A stretch of 64,000 bases of DNA from Aplysia californica (taxonomy: Eukaryota; Mollusca; Gastropoda; Aplysiida; Aplysiidae): NCBI RefSeq assembly GCF_000002075.1, contig NW_004797314.1, positions 853,582 through 917,581 of the forward strand. Reading direction: 5' to 3'. The translations under genes and the position numbers were made by a program. The notes below the pieces were generated by a model. It saw only the letters and a program-made list of their open reading frames with translations, was not told the origin of the DNA and searched no databases. Positions 32,800 to 46,300 of this stretch are shown one piece after another. The number at the start of each line of letters is the position of its first letter. Position 1 is the stretch's first letter.

Positions 32800-35700
32800 T
32801 TACAATGGTTGGCCAGGCACAGCATCTCCAAACGACTTAAAGGGATCATCAAGGGATTTCCTGTTAAAAAAATTAATTAAAGAAAGAAAGAGTCAGTCAT
32901 CTGCAAACTTTGCTTTTTTCCATCCTAACTCAACCACTTGTCTTCTTCACAGCCTAGCAGTAGCAGGGGTGTTCTGTCAGCTCAGTTGGCATCATGCTCG
33001 GCTAAGGTATGGATGACCCTGGTTAAAATCCCCAATGGGGACTTTTGAAGAAGAAGCATACCTACTTGGCTTGGTTCTATCAGAAACAGACCCTTACAGT
33101 GAAGGAAAGGATGTTTATCATTAATTAATGCCATGAGGGGTGGGGGGGGGGGGGGGGGGGGGTGAGGTAGAAACATCATGGCCATGCTTCCATAAATCCT
33201 AAATTTAAACTGTAGAAAGAGTGAAGTGGCCTGTGATAGATGCTACCAGAATCTTCAAGACATCTTATAAGAGGATGGGTCAGGGAAGTGGATTGATCTA
33301 CACCACAAGATATTACTTTATCTTACAAGGGTATCCAAATATATACATGAAATCTGAGGCAGTTTGTTTTAGTAGAGGTTTTATGGCGCTCACAACTGCA
33401 TAAGGTCATATGAGCGCCAGAAGATCAGAGGTGTTACTAGAGAGAAACAAACATAAAAAAGAAGGAGGGGAGATAAGGACAATAGATGTTTGATAGGAAA
33501 GAAGAAGCAAACCACACCAGAGCACCCGCCAACCACCCACATCTGAGGCAGGGCGGGATATTCAGGAAGACAGTGACCAATACATAACCCATTCAAGGCA
33601 AGTAAGACAGACAGACAGAAGCATTGTCAGGCTTGTCAACTTTTCCAAAACCCAACAAGTGACCCCTTACGGTCAGGGAAGTGGATTGAGAGACACCACA
33701 AGATATTACTTTATCTTACAAGGGTATCCAAATATATACATGAAATCTGAGGCAGTTTGTTTTAGTAAGTGTTTTACGGCACTTGCAACACAATAAGGTC
33801 ATAATATAAGTGAGGAAAGATTAGAGGTGTTACTAAAGAGTAACAAACACAAAAAAGAAGGAGGGGAGATAAAGACAATAGATGTTTGATAAGAAAGAAG
33901 AAGCAAACCACACCAGAGCACCTGCCAACCACCCACACCTAACGTTATAACATCAGATAACGTACCAAAGAACAAAACATCTTAACTGTAACTGACCTCA
34001 TTTTATGCAAAGTCCAATATGTTAAAACAGAAATTTTAGATCTTGCAGTAGAGAAATAAGAGACCAGAAAGACATTTGGTGCAAGCATATCCACCAGCCC
34101 CCCATTCTTATTTTCCTTTATGAAGACCTACTAGTCTTATGCCCTGGCATTGGAAAAGAGACTTAAAGAAGAAACATTTTTCTTTACAATGCTTCATCTA
34201 GGCCTCCAAGTAATTAGAAGACTATTAAGAAATCGTAAAAAGCCAAAAATAAAATGTGTTCAGGCTTATTCTAATTGGTCACAATTTCCACAAACCATGC
34301 AGTGCACGCACCTTTTGTCACTTTTCTCGGCCACTTTGGCTTGTTTCCTTTTCAAACGATGTTGGGGGAAGGAGGGCATAAACTCAGGGTCACACGCTGG
34401 GGTGGGGGTTGGGAGGGGGGGGGGGGGGGGAGGTGAGACAAAAAAGGGCATCAATAAAACAGCTGTTTTTTCCACAGACAAAATAAATGAAAATCATCTT
34501 ACATTATAAAAGTCTTACTGAAACAGACTTTAAGATACCAAGAACACAAATTGGTCAGATTTTATACAAGTTACAAACTACACCAGATGGTCAAAAATGT
34601 TCTTAATAATGGGATAAATAACTAACTTTGAACTATTGACTAAGAAGTGTATTTTAGCAGAAGCACTTTTAGACTTGGTGTGAAGGATTTTGAACAACAA
34701 AGGAGAGGATCCCAACACTAATAATAAAACAAAGGAGAAGGAAGGAACTGGTTTGGTTTGGATTTGAACCCTCAAAGGAGCTGCCTTTCTGTCAGTAAAA
34801 AATGAGAGCACAAAACAAATGATGTAGGCGTATCCCTTCCCTTTTTAAGAATGAATGGAACATGGTGCATTCATTTCAAAAGAGTGTCAAAATCAAAATA
34901 GGACTCATTTGAAGGGCAATAACTTGACCCTTTTTGCTCTGATTTCAACAAGCTTTTAAACAAAACAAAAATTCAACAAATTCAAGGGGTCATCAAATTT
35001 GTCAATACAAGAAAACCCCGTTCCAGAAGTAATAAGTCAAACAATTTGCAACAAAAATTGAGAAAATGCAAAAATTTACAACTTCTAAATAATGAAATAA
35101 TGTGTATTTGAGCATAAAAAACAGGGTGTTTAAAATAAAATTAAACGACCTATTCAAACTGTAATGTTTTCCTTTAGAGTTTTTTGAAAGACAGAATGTA
35201 CGAAAACAACCCACAAAAAAATATAACTGTTGAAACTAAATGCTGAACAGAAAGTCCAAAGAATTGATCCCAAAAATTAGCCCCGGAGTTACTCAAAATT
35301 TCTAGCAGTGTATTCAGCATGTCAGGAGAGACGCATGAATACACATCATGGCTGATATTTAACCCCCTGTAACCTAGTGACCTGGAGACGCGGAGTAGAG
35401 TCTGAAATGAAGTCCTGGAACCATTCGTGGGGGACGTTGACCAAGATGGCCCAAAACAGACAGAGTTGGAGATCCTTTGTTGCTGCCCTAAACGCCAGAT
35501 GGCGTAAAGGGTAGTAAGTAAGTAAGTATCCTAGTGGCTGATGGCACTGGCCAGTAAGCCAGTCCTGTTTTTCCCTGAGTTGCCAGTGTCACTGGTCGTT
35601 AAAAACGTGATAGTTTTTTTTCCAAATTGAAAAATGACCCAGTAAGTTTAATGTATTCACAGATCATGATAAATTGTATGGTAGGGGAGTCTATTCAAAT

Positions 35701-37334
35701 CGTTTCTCAACAGTTTGAATGAAAGGAGCCTTATTTCTATTGGGCACTTTTCCAGCTTGTGGTTGTATGGTAAAGAATTGGAAGCTTAGCTAATGGCATA
35801 CAGATGGTTTTTATAACAATGCGAATAATTATCTTTTTTACAATTAAAAGTGATGCACATTCAAAATTGAATGTAGATCATTAAAATTACACATAAAAAA
35901 CAAAAGAAGTTAATTATTTCATTTTCATCACCAGCCATTCTGCAAAACAGGATCAGTTCACCAGCCGACACCACAAGCCACTTGAAGACAACAGGTTAAA
36001 TAGGTCCTTGCATTTTTCAACTGTCCCCGTCGTTTTGAGCGAGAAAAATTAAGAAATTATGAAAACTGAGCCCAAAAATGTGAAATTATGCGATTCTGTT
36101 AATTTTAACAAATAATGATAAAGGAAAATAATAAGAAATTATGCCAAAAATGATCAAAATTTGCTAAATTATGCAGGGTGCATAAAACCACGGGGACAGT
36201 TTAAAGACATAAGACACCCTCTGTCCAGTCTGAGGTGTGTCCGTCTGAGGAGATGTTGCTCAAGAACTTACGTCGAGGTTGTTCCTTGAAATATGAACTC
36301 TCGGCACAGTCCTCAGCACTTGCCCTAAGAATAAAAATCCCATGATAATAAGGTTTAAAAATAGAAATTACTTTGATAGCATTTCATATACAGCATGGAA
36401 TTAAAAAAAAGAAAAACACAAAAAGGATAGATGCTTGCTACTAACTGTTCTTAAATACATCCGGCTGCAATGTCAAGTTGACATTTTAGCTGTAGTTTAA
36501 TGCTCAAATTCAATTTCTTAAACGAATTTAAATTGTAGTTTCCCTTTCCTTGAAATCATCCTAAACATGTAGGCGGACCAATGTCTTGTTTTAGTAGAGG
36601 TTTTACGGCGCTCGCAACTGCATGATAAGGACGATAGATGTTTGATAGGAAAGAAGAAGCAAACCACATCAGAGCACCCGCCAATCACCCATTAGCATGG
36701 AATTTAAAAAAAAGAAAAACACAAAAAGGGATAGATGCTAGCTACTAACTGTTCTTAAATACATCAGGTTGCAATGTCAAGTTCATTGACATTTTAGCTG
36801 TAGTATAATGCTCAAAGTCAATTTCTTAAACTAATTTAAATTGTAGTTTCCTTTTCCTTGAAATCATCCCAAACATGAAGGCAGACCAATGTCTGTGAAG
36901 GTAGAAGTCGCATTAGTCGAGATAAACATGCTGGACAGCATTTCCTTTAATATTAGGCTCACTACATACAAGTTCAAAACAGATTGATATAAGACAGATA
37001 TTCATAACAATACCCCTCTTGTGTTTTCTAACAGTTTTCAAAAGCCATGAGCTCAGAAGTGTCTATGTTATGGATACTGATTAGATTCTGACAATAACAA
37101 AAACTCGAAACAAGAAACATTGAGTAAAAGAATGTAAAGGTCTAACCTTTTACTGGGATCATACATGAACATGACGTTGAGGAGACGGATGCCTGCTTCG
37201 GTCAGCCAAGGAAATGTGTCCCGAAGGTTGTTGTAGCTGTAGAGAGCATACATCATGTATCAATAATAATAATAATAGATAACACTTTTATTGATCCCAG
37301 AAGGGCAATTTGTTTTACAATGGCAAACATACAT

Positions 37335-37373
<39 letters not shown>

Positions 37374-40300
37374 CACCCTTCCAGGCAGTCATGTGCTGTA
37401 TTCAGAGATTTTTTACATTATTTCTATCCACATAGACTTTTTCAGCATTATACCGATTAATTCAGATTTTTTTCAGGAAAAGTTTGCTCTTTTTTTACTT
37501 TTAACTGTTGAATTGTCTTTAACCCCTCAGCTGCTGTTAAGATGCACTTCAAAATTCTCTTTAGTTGGCCTCCCGCAGCACAGTGCACCGACTTCCTCTT
37601 CTGTTGAAAAATCAACATTTTGTCACGTTGATATCTCAGCAATAACCAACCTTTCAATAAAGAAAGTGACACCCCTTGCAAACTATGAGATCACATTTAT
37701 ATAAAACAGTGGACATAGCAGTGGATTTTGTGAGCTAGGAAACTGACAGATTCAGAGACAAAATCTCCTCATCAAACATACGGATGGTCAGCCATGGAAG
37801 GAGTTGAGAGACAAGGACTATCTAGAAAAAACCTAAACAGTCTAGCTAAAATAAAAGTGAACTCTAGTTCAGGGGTACTTTTGGCCTTGTCTCACCCCAG
37901 CTCATGCCAAATAGAAGAATATCGTAATAGCACCTACTTCAGAAAAAGCTTTATGATAAAATTAACGAAAACTTACGGTTGCTTTTTCAAAGAAAAATTT
38001 TGAAGAGCTGGCAGTTCCGAGAACCCCTGTGAAAATACAAAGCGGCATAAAAACAGTCAATGACAATGTGAAAAAGAAGTCTTAGTTTTAGTTTTAGTAG
38101 AGGTTTTACGGTGCTCGCAACTGCATAAGGTCATATGAGTGCCAGAAAAAGAGGTCTGTTCAGTGGTAAGAGAGACAAAGGTACCATGTATTCATTTGTG
38201 GTGAATTTAATTATGTGAATAGTCACAGAAGTCACAGAACAGACTCCACTCTGATGAGCTCACTGTGCAGTCTCTCCTGAGCTTTTGTTCCCCAAAGCCC
38301 TGTACGTAGCCTACTTTTCCCTTACAGGGTACCACCCACCCCAAACCCAGTCATGTGGGTGGTTGGCGGGTTCTCTGGTGTCGTTTGCTTCTTCTTTCCT
38401 ATCAAACATCTATCGTCTTTATCTTCCTCATTCTTTTTTATGTTTGTTACTCCCTTGTAACACCTCTAATCTTCTGGCGCTCATATGATCTTATGCAGTT
38501 GCGAGCGTCGTAAAACCTCTACAAAAACCCCCCCAACCTAATCACCAATTTTTTACCACATAGATGGGTGGCCTAGTTAAATCTTTCTACGAGAACGAGC
38601 TCAAAGGCAGAGCAGTACCAGCGTCAATATCTAATAGAGAAAAAAGGATAATCAAAATTATTTCTATCTTTAACATTTTATAAATTGGACACATGAAGTA
38701 TATCGTGCTGGTTTGAAGTCAGTTGTGAAAGTGATTCAAATTCTGTTCTATGTCAGTGCTTTATGATAGCTTCACCTAGAGGTCACCCTAAGAGTAAAAT
38801 TGCATAAAATATCATACTTTTGCTATTTGAAAATGATAATGAGAAGGAAATGGAACAAAATTCATGTGTAAGCTGAGGATGACCCACGCAATATAAGTCT
38901 CTCCCATTTTCACGTTCATATTTTCTTTAGTCAGAAAAAAATCACCATTCACCAAAACTAGATCTAAAAATTCCAATGGATTAACAGTATGAGGGAAAAC
39001 TGATGATTTGTTTTTTCAAGACAAAAAAAGTCATTTATTATTTTCTTCTATTAGTCTTGTTGACCTCAAACTAATTTCAAGTTTATTTTGGTTGATTTGA
39101 AAACGGACTGAAGAAGTCTAACATATTTGTACCAACTGTCTTTCTTCTTTTCTTCAGTATCTTCAGCATGCACTACATACTGTATGTCAAACTGTTGTTG
39201 ATTTTGATATTTTCCAGCTTTCTGTGCTGAGTTATGTTTGAAGGTTCATAATTGTCTGCACTTTATTTAAGATCTTTGTTTCCTATTTTTCCAGTTATAT
39301 TTGAAAAGCATAGTAATATAATCAAGTGAAACTTCAAACAAAAGCAGTAGGCCTACGGCATTTTTCAATCGTCTGCAAACAAATAGTAAATGCCGCCAGT
39401 ACAACTTTTACGAAGTTTTCATTTCACAACGATAGCAAATGCTTTCCCCGACAATTACATTACTCAATATGATCTTTTTTTAAAACTTAGATTTTTGTAA
39501 TCTACATCCAATTGTTTCGATATGATCTTGCCTCAATAGGAAACATGGACAAAATGCTGATGGGTTTTGACATGCCAAGCCTTTCCACTGTAGAAAGCAC
39601 AGGCAACAAAACGATTAGTACAAAGACTGCTGGCCATGAGAAGCAACAGTGCACTGTTGTTCTTGTGGGATTAGCTGATGGAACAAAATTAAGCTTTTCA
39701 TGAGACTGTTGGTGTATCTTAACCCATGAACATATGATTTATACTAATACTATACTAAAATTTTGGCTCTAAGACTTCCTGCCTCTTATCCACCCGTGCA
39801 TCTTATAAACGATGACATGTGGTAAATTATATTGCACTATGCAATAAGCTTGGTCAGCAAACATATCACTTAACTCTTTAAACCCCATCGGATGCTGGGA
39901 GTGTCCGGCGGTAATAACCCTGTTCCTTATCAGACGATACTAGTAACAACTGTTTCGTTTCATTTAGTGCTAGTTTTTGCTCGTTTTTCAGAACTATTCC
40001 CGATCCAAGTTTTTTTTAGTAATCACTAAGCCTTTGTTTACACAATTTAAAAGTAGGAGGCAAGCTTTTGGACATAGTGCACCAGGTTTAGGTGACTGTA
40101 GAAAAAACTCCGGGAAATGATGAGAAAACCTCAGGGTTTAAAGAGTTGAACCCATGTCAATCTACTTACTGGCCATATTGCATCATTGGGGGTGCCAAGG
40201 AGATCCAGAATGAGGTCAATCTGGTGGAGTTCAGAGCGCCCTGGCAAAAGTGGTCGATGAGCTAACAGTTCTCCAAGGATGCAACCAGCTGACCTAGTTC

Positions 40301-43300
40301 AGAATTAAGAAATGAAGAGAGCAAGTGAGCACACTTGCACATTATACTGGATTTACCATAATAGAAAAGACACTTAAGTACTTCTGACTTAGTACAAGAC
40401 TCTAAGCTACTTCTAATTCAATAATGGATGTGTTCAGTTGAGTTTGAGTTTGATTACAGAGAAGCAAATTAACACAATAACTACAGGGAAAAAATAATAC
40501 AGCACACAGTAACAACAGAGTGAAAGAAAAAAAGTAAGACCTACCAGTGGCATCCCTAAACCACCCCCTTAGTTCAATATCAAAAGTAAATGTCAAAAAG
40601 ATTCTGAACAGACATTTATCTAAACTTAAAATTTTGTCAGAGCCATTCACATTTTCAATAGCTTGGAAAAGTAATTGCACTGCAATATTTTGACAGTTGC
40701 TTCAGGAAGAGTTTTACGTCCCTTGCAAAACAATTAGGTCATATAAGTGCCACCTGTCAGTCATATACTTATACATTTGTGTATTAAAATGAGGGAAAAG
40801 AACAGCTATCTGTACCATCATACATCAACAGACTGTAGTGAAAAGACAACATTTATTTTTAATTGCTCATCATGCTGCTTCCCTTGGCTTGAGTTATGAG
40901 AAACACATTTGATACAATAACGTTTACTCAGTACTTGTGGAAAAAAGACAGGCAGCCAGGTAGGAACATCAGAGGGAGGATAAAGAAGTAGAACCCACCA
41001 GTGACATTCTCTAACCATCTGTCCTCATTTTCCACCAAAAAAATGAAAGAAAGGGAAGGCACAGAAAAGAAGCACACAGTGCCATAGTCACTTACTAGAA
41101 GTCTGCCACACCAATCGAAAAGTTATCAGTTGTTTCTCTTTTCGCAGGGTAATGAAAGCAGAGATGGTGTGATAGAGAAACACTCAAAGGAGCCTGTTAT
41201 TGTCCGTCGCATAAAAATGTACATTTTGAGACATATCGACTTCATGGTTTGAGTTTTAACTATGGTCAGGCACAGACAACACAAACACAGGAAACTCGTA
41301 ATCACGGATAGCTCGTACAATTTGCCATTCCCAAACCTTTAATATTTTGTTACACGGTTGACCCCAATTATGGATGTGTCAAACGCAATTGTTAACCCCT
41401 AGCATGTTTGAGTTATCCATGCTTGACAATATTTAGTTTGCGTGTAAAGCCCTGATAGACACAGGATATCTCGAAGGAGGTCCCAACACTGGGGTTTCGG
41501 GGGTCTATTTTTCGGAAGACCCAACCACAAAACTATTGATATCCTCCAACCTGGGGTTAAGTTAACTTACAAGATATTTTGAAATGGGAGAAAAGAAAAA
41601 CACAGTAAAACCAATAATGTAACCTTTGAAGCCCTTAGCAACTGCATTCCAATTTCTGAATTCTTCCTGCTGTACATGCACTACCACTGTTTGAACAACT
41701 CATGATCAGAAAGAAAATCATGAGTAGAAACGGGACAATAATCTTGTCAATAGGAAAATACAAACTGTTTTACATTGAACAAAAGAACGGGTACCAACCA
41801 GATGTCAATAGCAGTCGTGTGAGTTTTAGAACCAAACAAAAGCTCTGGAGCTCGGTACCTGCAAAACACACCCAAAAAAAAGTCAGAAACCCCCCAATTT
41901 TAATTATCCTCCTCTCAGATTATTGTTTGGTTAATGATCAATGAAAACTTAAACACGTTCAGTAATGCTCATACATGTACATAACAGCTAACTAAACATT
42001 CTTCTGTTAATTATTAAAGACATATATATTGAAGGAGTGATATTACCAGAGAAATATTGAAATAGTTGAATTTTGAATTATTGGTTGTGGCTATCTCATT
42101 TTCAAAGAGAACAACCTTCATACTGTATTTTATTTCAATTTTCAAAAAAAATAAATCTGGCTAACTAGTATTTGAGATACAGTATCTTTTGCTTATTGCG
42201 TGTCGTGACAACTTCATTCTGGCGGCTTGACTTTTACATTGATTTTTAGAAGAAACCACACATTTTTTAGTTCTCAAAGTATAAACAAAGGTAGCATTCA
42301 CTATTCTAAAGAATATGACGGAGCTAGATATTCATAATTTTGAGACAGACACACAGACAGAAAACCACAATGATCTCTGAAAAAGTCTTAAACTGAGACC
42401 ACTCTCTTCAAGGACAAAGGATAATTTTTCCAAAATTTATTTAAGCACATAGGAAAGTACGATTAGTTGGGTCACGACATATATTGATTAAAAATATGAA
42501 AAGAATTACCACAGAGTCACCACAGTCGGTGTCATGGGGCGCAGGGGTAGTTCATACTTTCTTGCCAGACCAAAGTCAGCTGAAGAAAAGACAAGAAAAT
42601 AGTTTTGAAAAAAAGTACACCTTAAAACACTCCATACTAGCAAAGGAAGGCAAACAAACCATCCTAATTCAAAAGCACCCCTTTGTAGATCACAACAATT
42701 GAGGGACTGAATATTTCTTATAATAGTGGGGCACAGGGGCACTTTTCACATCAACTTCTTTCAGCCTGTTGCAATGCTGAACCTCATTTTGCTTAGGTTG
42801 GTCCTGACAGGCACAGTCAAAGTAGCCTACCTCCCAACTGACCTAACTGTGTGAATGGGGCTGTAATTGCAGTAAAACATTGATAATAATTTTTTTTTTT
42901 GCGGAGTGGAAGAATCAAATGACGATTTCAAACTCATATTCTCTTGTGCCTAGTCATGAATTCACCTAAATGTCCATGTCCTCAATTACTCTTGCCGTTT
43001 TCTTCCATTTCATTATTTTGACTAGCGCCTGATTTCACCATGATGGGTCACAAATGTCTTCTACATTTCTTAAACAGCTGTCATTACAGCATTTTATAAA
43101 ATATCCACTCACCAATTTTGACACAGCCCTTATCTGTCATGAGGAGATTGGACACTTTCAGATCTCTTCAGAGCACATGAAACACAAAATAACGTTATGA
43201 AAATTATGAATAATGAAAACACTAGTTTTAAAAAAATGTCTCAAAACGAAATGCACTGAATATTAAACAGATCAATGGAATAAAAAGTTCACAGAAATTA

Positions 43301-46300
43301 AAAGTTTGTACAATCAGTGTCTTCGATCTCTTACATTAAAATAACTATTTCAACAGAAAATCATACAGGCGATTTATTTTGTAAAAAACTAGGAGACTTT
43401 TGTTAAAGAAGAGGAACGCATTCCACCCTTACACTGGTTCAAATTGTGGCTGAAGGCTTTTGATTGACAAAGAATATTTGAGAGAGGAGTCGGGACTTGA
43501 CCCTAAATCCTTTTCAATCGGTTAGAAAAAACCGATGGTTTAGAATAAGATGTAGTAGGCCAGGCTCATTGTTCCTCATGCGAACACCTTGGACTTTCAT
43601 ACATAACTTTATCTACTGTTTACATGCTGCAAAGTTTCAAAGCAAGGAAACAAAACAATAGGATCTTCGTAACCCGGGGAATGAAAATTGGCATAAAATG
43701 CAATGCAATGTCACTGGGCAAGGTTTCTAGAAGAACAGTCACTGCAGATCACTCCTGAGTAAAACATGTCGACCTTTGTTGAAAAAATTTCTACACAGCA
43801 GCAGCAAGAAATGGTAAATTAATGAATGCTTGAAACGTTTTTTTAAGTACTGCATTGTTGTTGTAGCATGCATTCTATTCTGAAACGAATCTTTACAACA
43901 TTTGCTCATCCATTAAAGCGTTTTCTTTTTCTTTTCATAACTATGTTCACTATAAGAATTCTGTGCACCCACCTGTGGATGATGAAATTCTCATGTAAAT
44001 ACTGCAGACCAGAGCACACTTGTAACATGATGCACTTCACCTGAAAACAACGTGAAGCAAATACGTCAACATTGGAGTGCTTTACCACACAGCAAGTAGA
44101 AAAGCTCAACTTTCAAAAATATTGCATTTGAAACCCAGATGACAAAGGTCTACGCAACTGCAATAATAATATAATAATAGATTGCATTTATAAAGCGCTC
44201 TATCCCATACTGGTATAAGCTCTGAGCGCTTTACACCAATCACATTATCATTCACACAAGAAAAAATATTTCACAGAAGCAAGAAAAACCAGTTTAACCA
44301 CATAAAGAACTTTCACAACCAAAAATAAACTATACACGAAAGGACAGCGAAAAAAAAAAAAGTAAATGTATATGTACATGTATATTAAAAAATCAGAACT
44401 TACTAAGACACTATAACTAAAAATTGAACAATTTCAAAACTGTCTCTCCAGTATTTCTTGTGCGCGTTTAATTCTTTTTCCCCCCACTCAAAGTGGCTTT
44501 CATTCAATAATAATGAGGCAATAACAATAACACTCCATCAGTCGATATATTCTGTTAAAAAAACTTTATTTCACCTACCTCTTCATTCAAAGTATTTAAT
44601 TCCACATGACCTAAATCTTCAAAACTGACGTAACAATCAATTGTTAAAATTAACACACCTACTTTTCTTCAAGAATTGAAAGAGAGCCGGACTCAGCTAA
44701 ACCCAGAAGCCTGTCCAGACAATCGTAATTCAGTTTCATGTACTCACTTTGAACAGGTCATTCAGACTTATACTCCCCGGGGCTGTGCTACTGACTGAAG
44801 AAGTCAATGTTCTTATGCACAGTAGAATTGTAATTGTAAATGGGCTGATTCATTGATGTTACACTAATAACTGTGCTTGAATTGCAACAGGGAACTGCTG
44901 CTTTTTTTTCCCTAATCTTTACTATCGTCACTTTCCTCTACTTCTTTTGTACGTTTGTCACACTCTTGAGACCCGCTATTTCCAGGGTGCCTTGATAGCC
45001 GAAGTAGACTTTGAGCTGTTGAAGCTTGAGAGGTGAGCAGAGTAAATCTGATTCCCTGTGAGGATTTCTCTGTTGAAATCCGCCCCTTGGCGCTCATATG
45101 ACCTTATGTAGTTGCCAGCGCCGAAAAACCTCTACTACTAAAAAATTGTTTTTAAAAATTCAGACTTAAAAGTTAGAGTGAAGACCCACCATAACTCTGT
45201 TCAGGCCTTTCACAAGTCCAGCAGCATTATACGTTAACAGCATTGACAATGTTGCCATAATTTGGAGCACAAAAAGAGTAAAAATGCTCACCTGGGGTTC
45301 TGAGAAGGGAGCTGCCATGTTGTCTAGAAGGGAGGCCAAGTCTTGTTCACAATACTCCATCACAAGGAAAATACTGAGGAACAGAACATGTCAAAAGTCT
45401 AGCTAGTACTTCAAAGAGGGTCATGATAACATTAAAAAAAAAGTTTTAGTATGTCTTTTACGGCACTTGCAACACAATTTTTAAAAACATTTTTTTTTAG
45501 TACTGGGTTTTACGGTGCTCGCAACTGCATAAGTTGCAACACAATAAGGTCATGTAAGTGTTGAAGATTAGAGGTGTTACAAGAGAGTAACAAACACAAA
45601 AAAGAAGGAGGAAATATAAGGACGATAGATGTTTGATAGGAAAGAAGAAGCAAACCATACTAGAGCACCCGCCAACCACCCACTAAAATCTTCTGTCTCC
45701 ATTCTACCTTGCTTACATATCATGCTTGTGGGTAACTAAACTAATGATCATTTCTCATCTTGTGGCCTCCTCTCACTATCTCTCACTTATGCACCTTTTT
45801 GATGTGCTCCCCCCCCCCCACACACCTTGTGGCCTCCTCTCACTATCTGCACCTTTTTGATGTGCCCCCCCCCCCCCCCACACACCAAACGGCAGACCCT
45901 AGGTGTGGGGGAGCCTTAAGTTTATTTGGCCCCCTCTAACGAAAAGCCGGCTAACCTAGACTTCGGGTAATTCCGGATATCATGTCATGCACCACACGGC
46001 CCCCCCCCCCCCCCCAAAAAATGGAGAAAATAGAGTTCGTTGCTTTGTACATTTACTTAGGTTGGAAGGGGCTCCCCCCCCCCCCTATAGAGACGGGACA
46101 GGAAGCCTCCTCCCCACTATCAGCACCTTTTTGATGTGCTCCCCCCCCCCCCACACACACACCTTGTGGCCTCTTCTCACTATCTGCACCTTTTTTATGT
46201 GCCCCCCCCACCCCACACACACACAACTCCAGACACTAGGTGGAGCATGAACTAAAGCCTATTTGGTCACTTTTAAGGACAAGCGGGCTAACCTAGACTT

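Noticed and set aside
34266-34311. Reading CDK10 exon 14 through to the stop at 34266
   Set aside because: AAAAG|GTGCGT at 34312 is a good donor, and the downstream exon at 32860-32800 continues in phase with a plausible C-terminus. Read-through remains a possible isoform.
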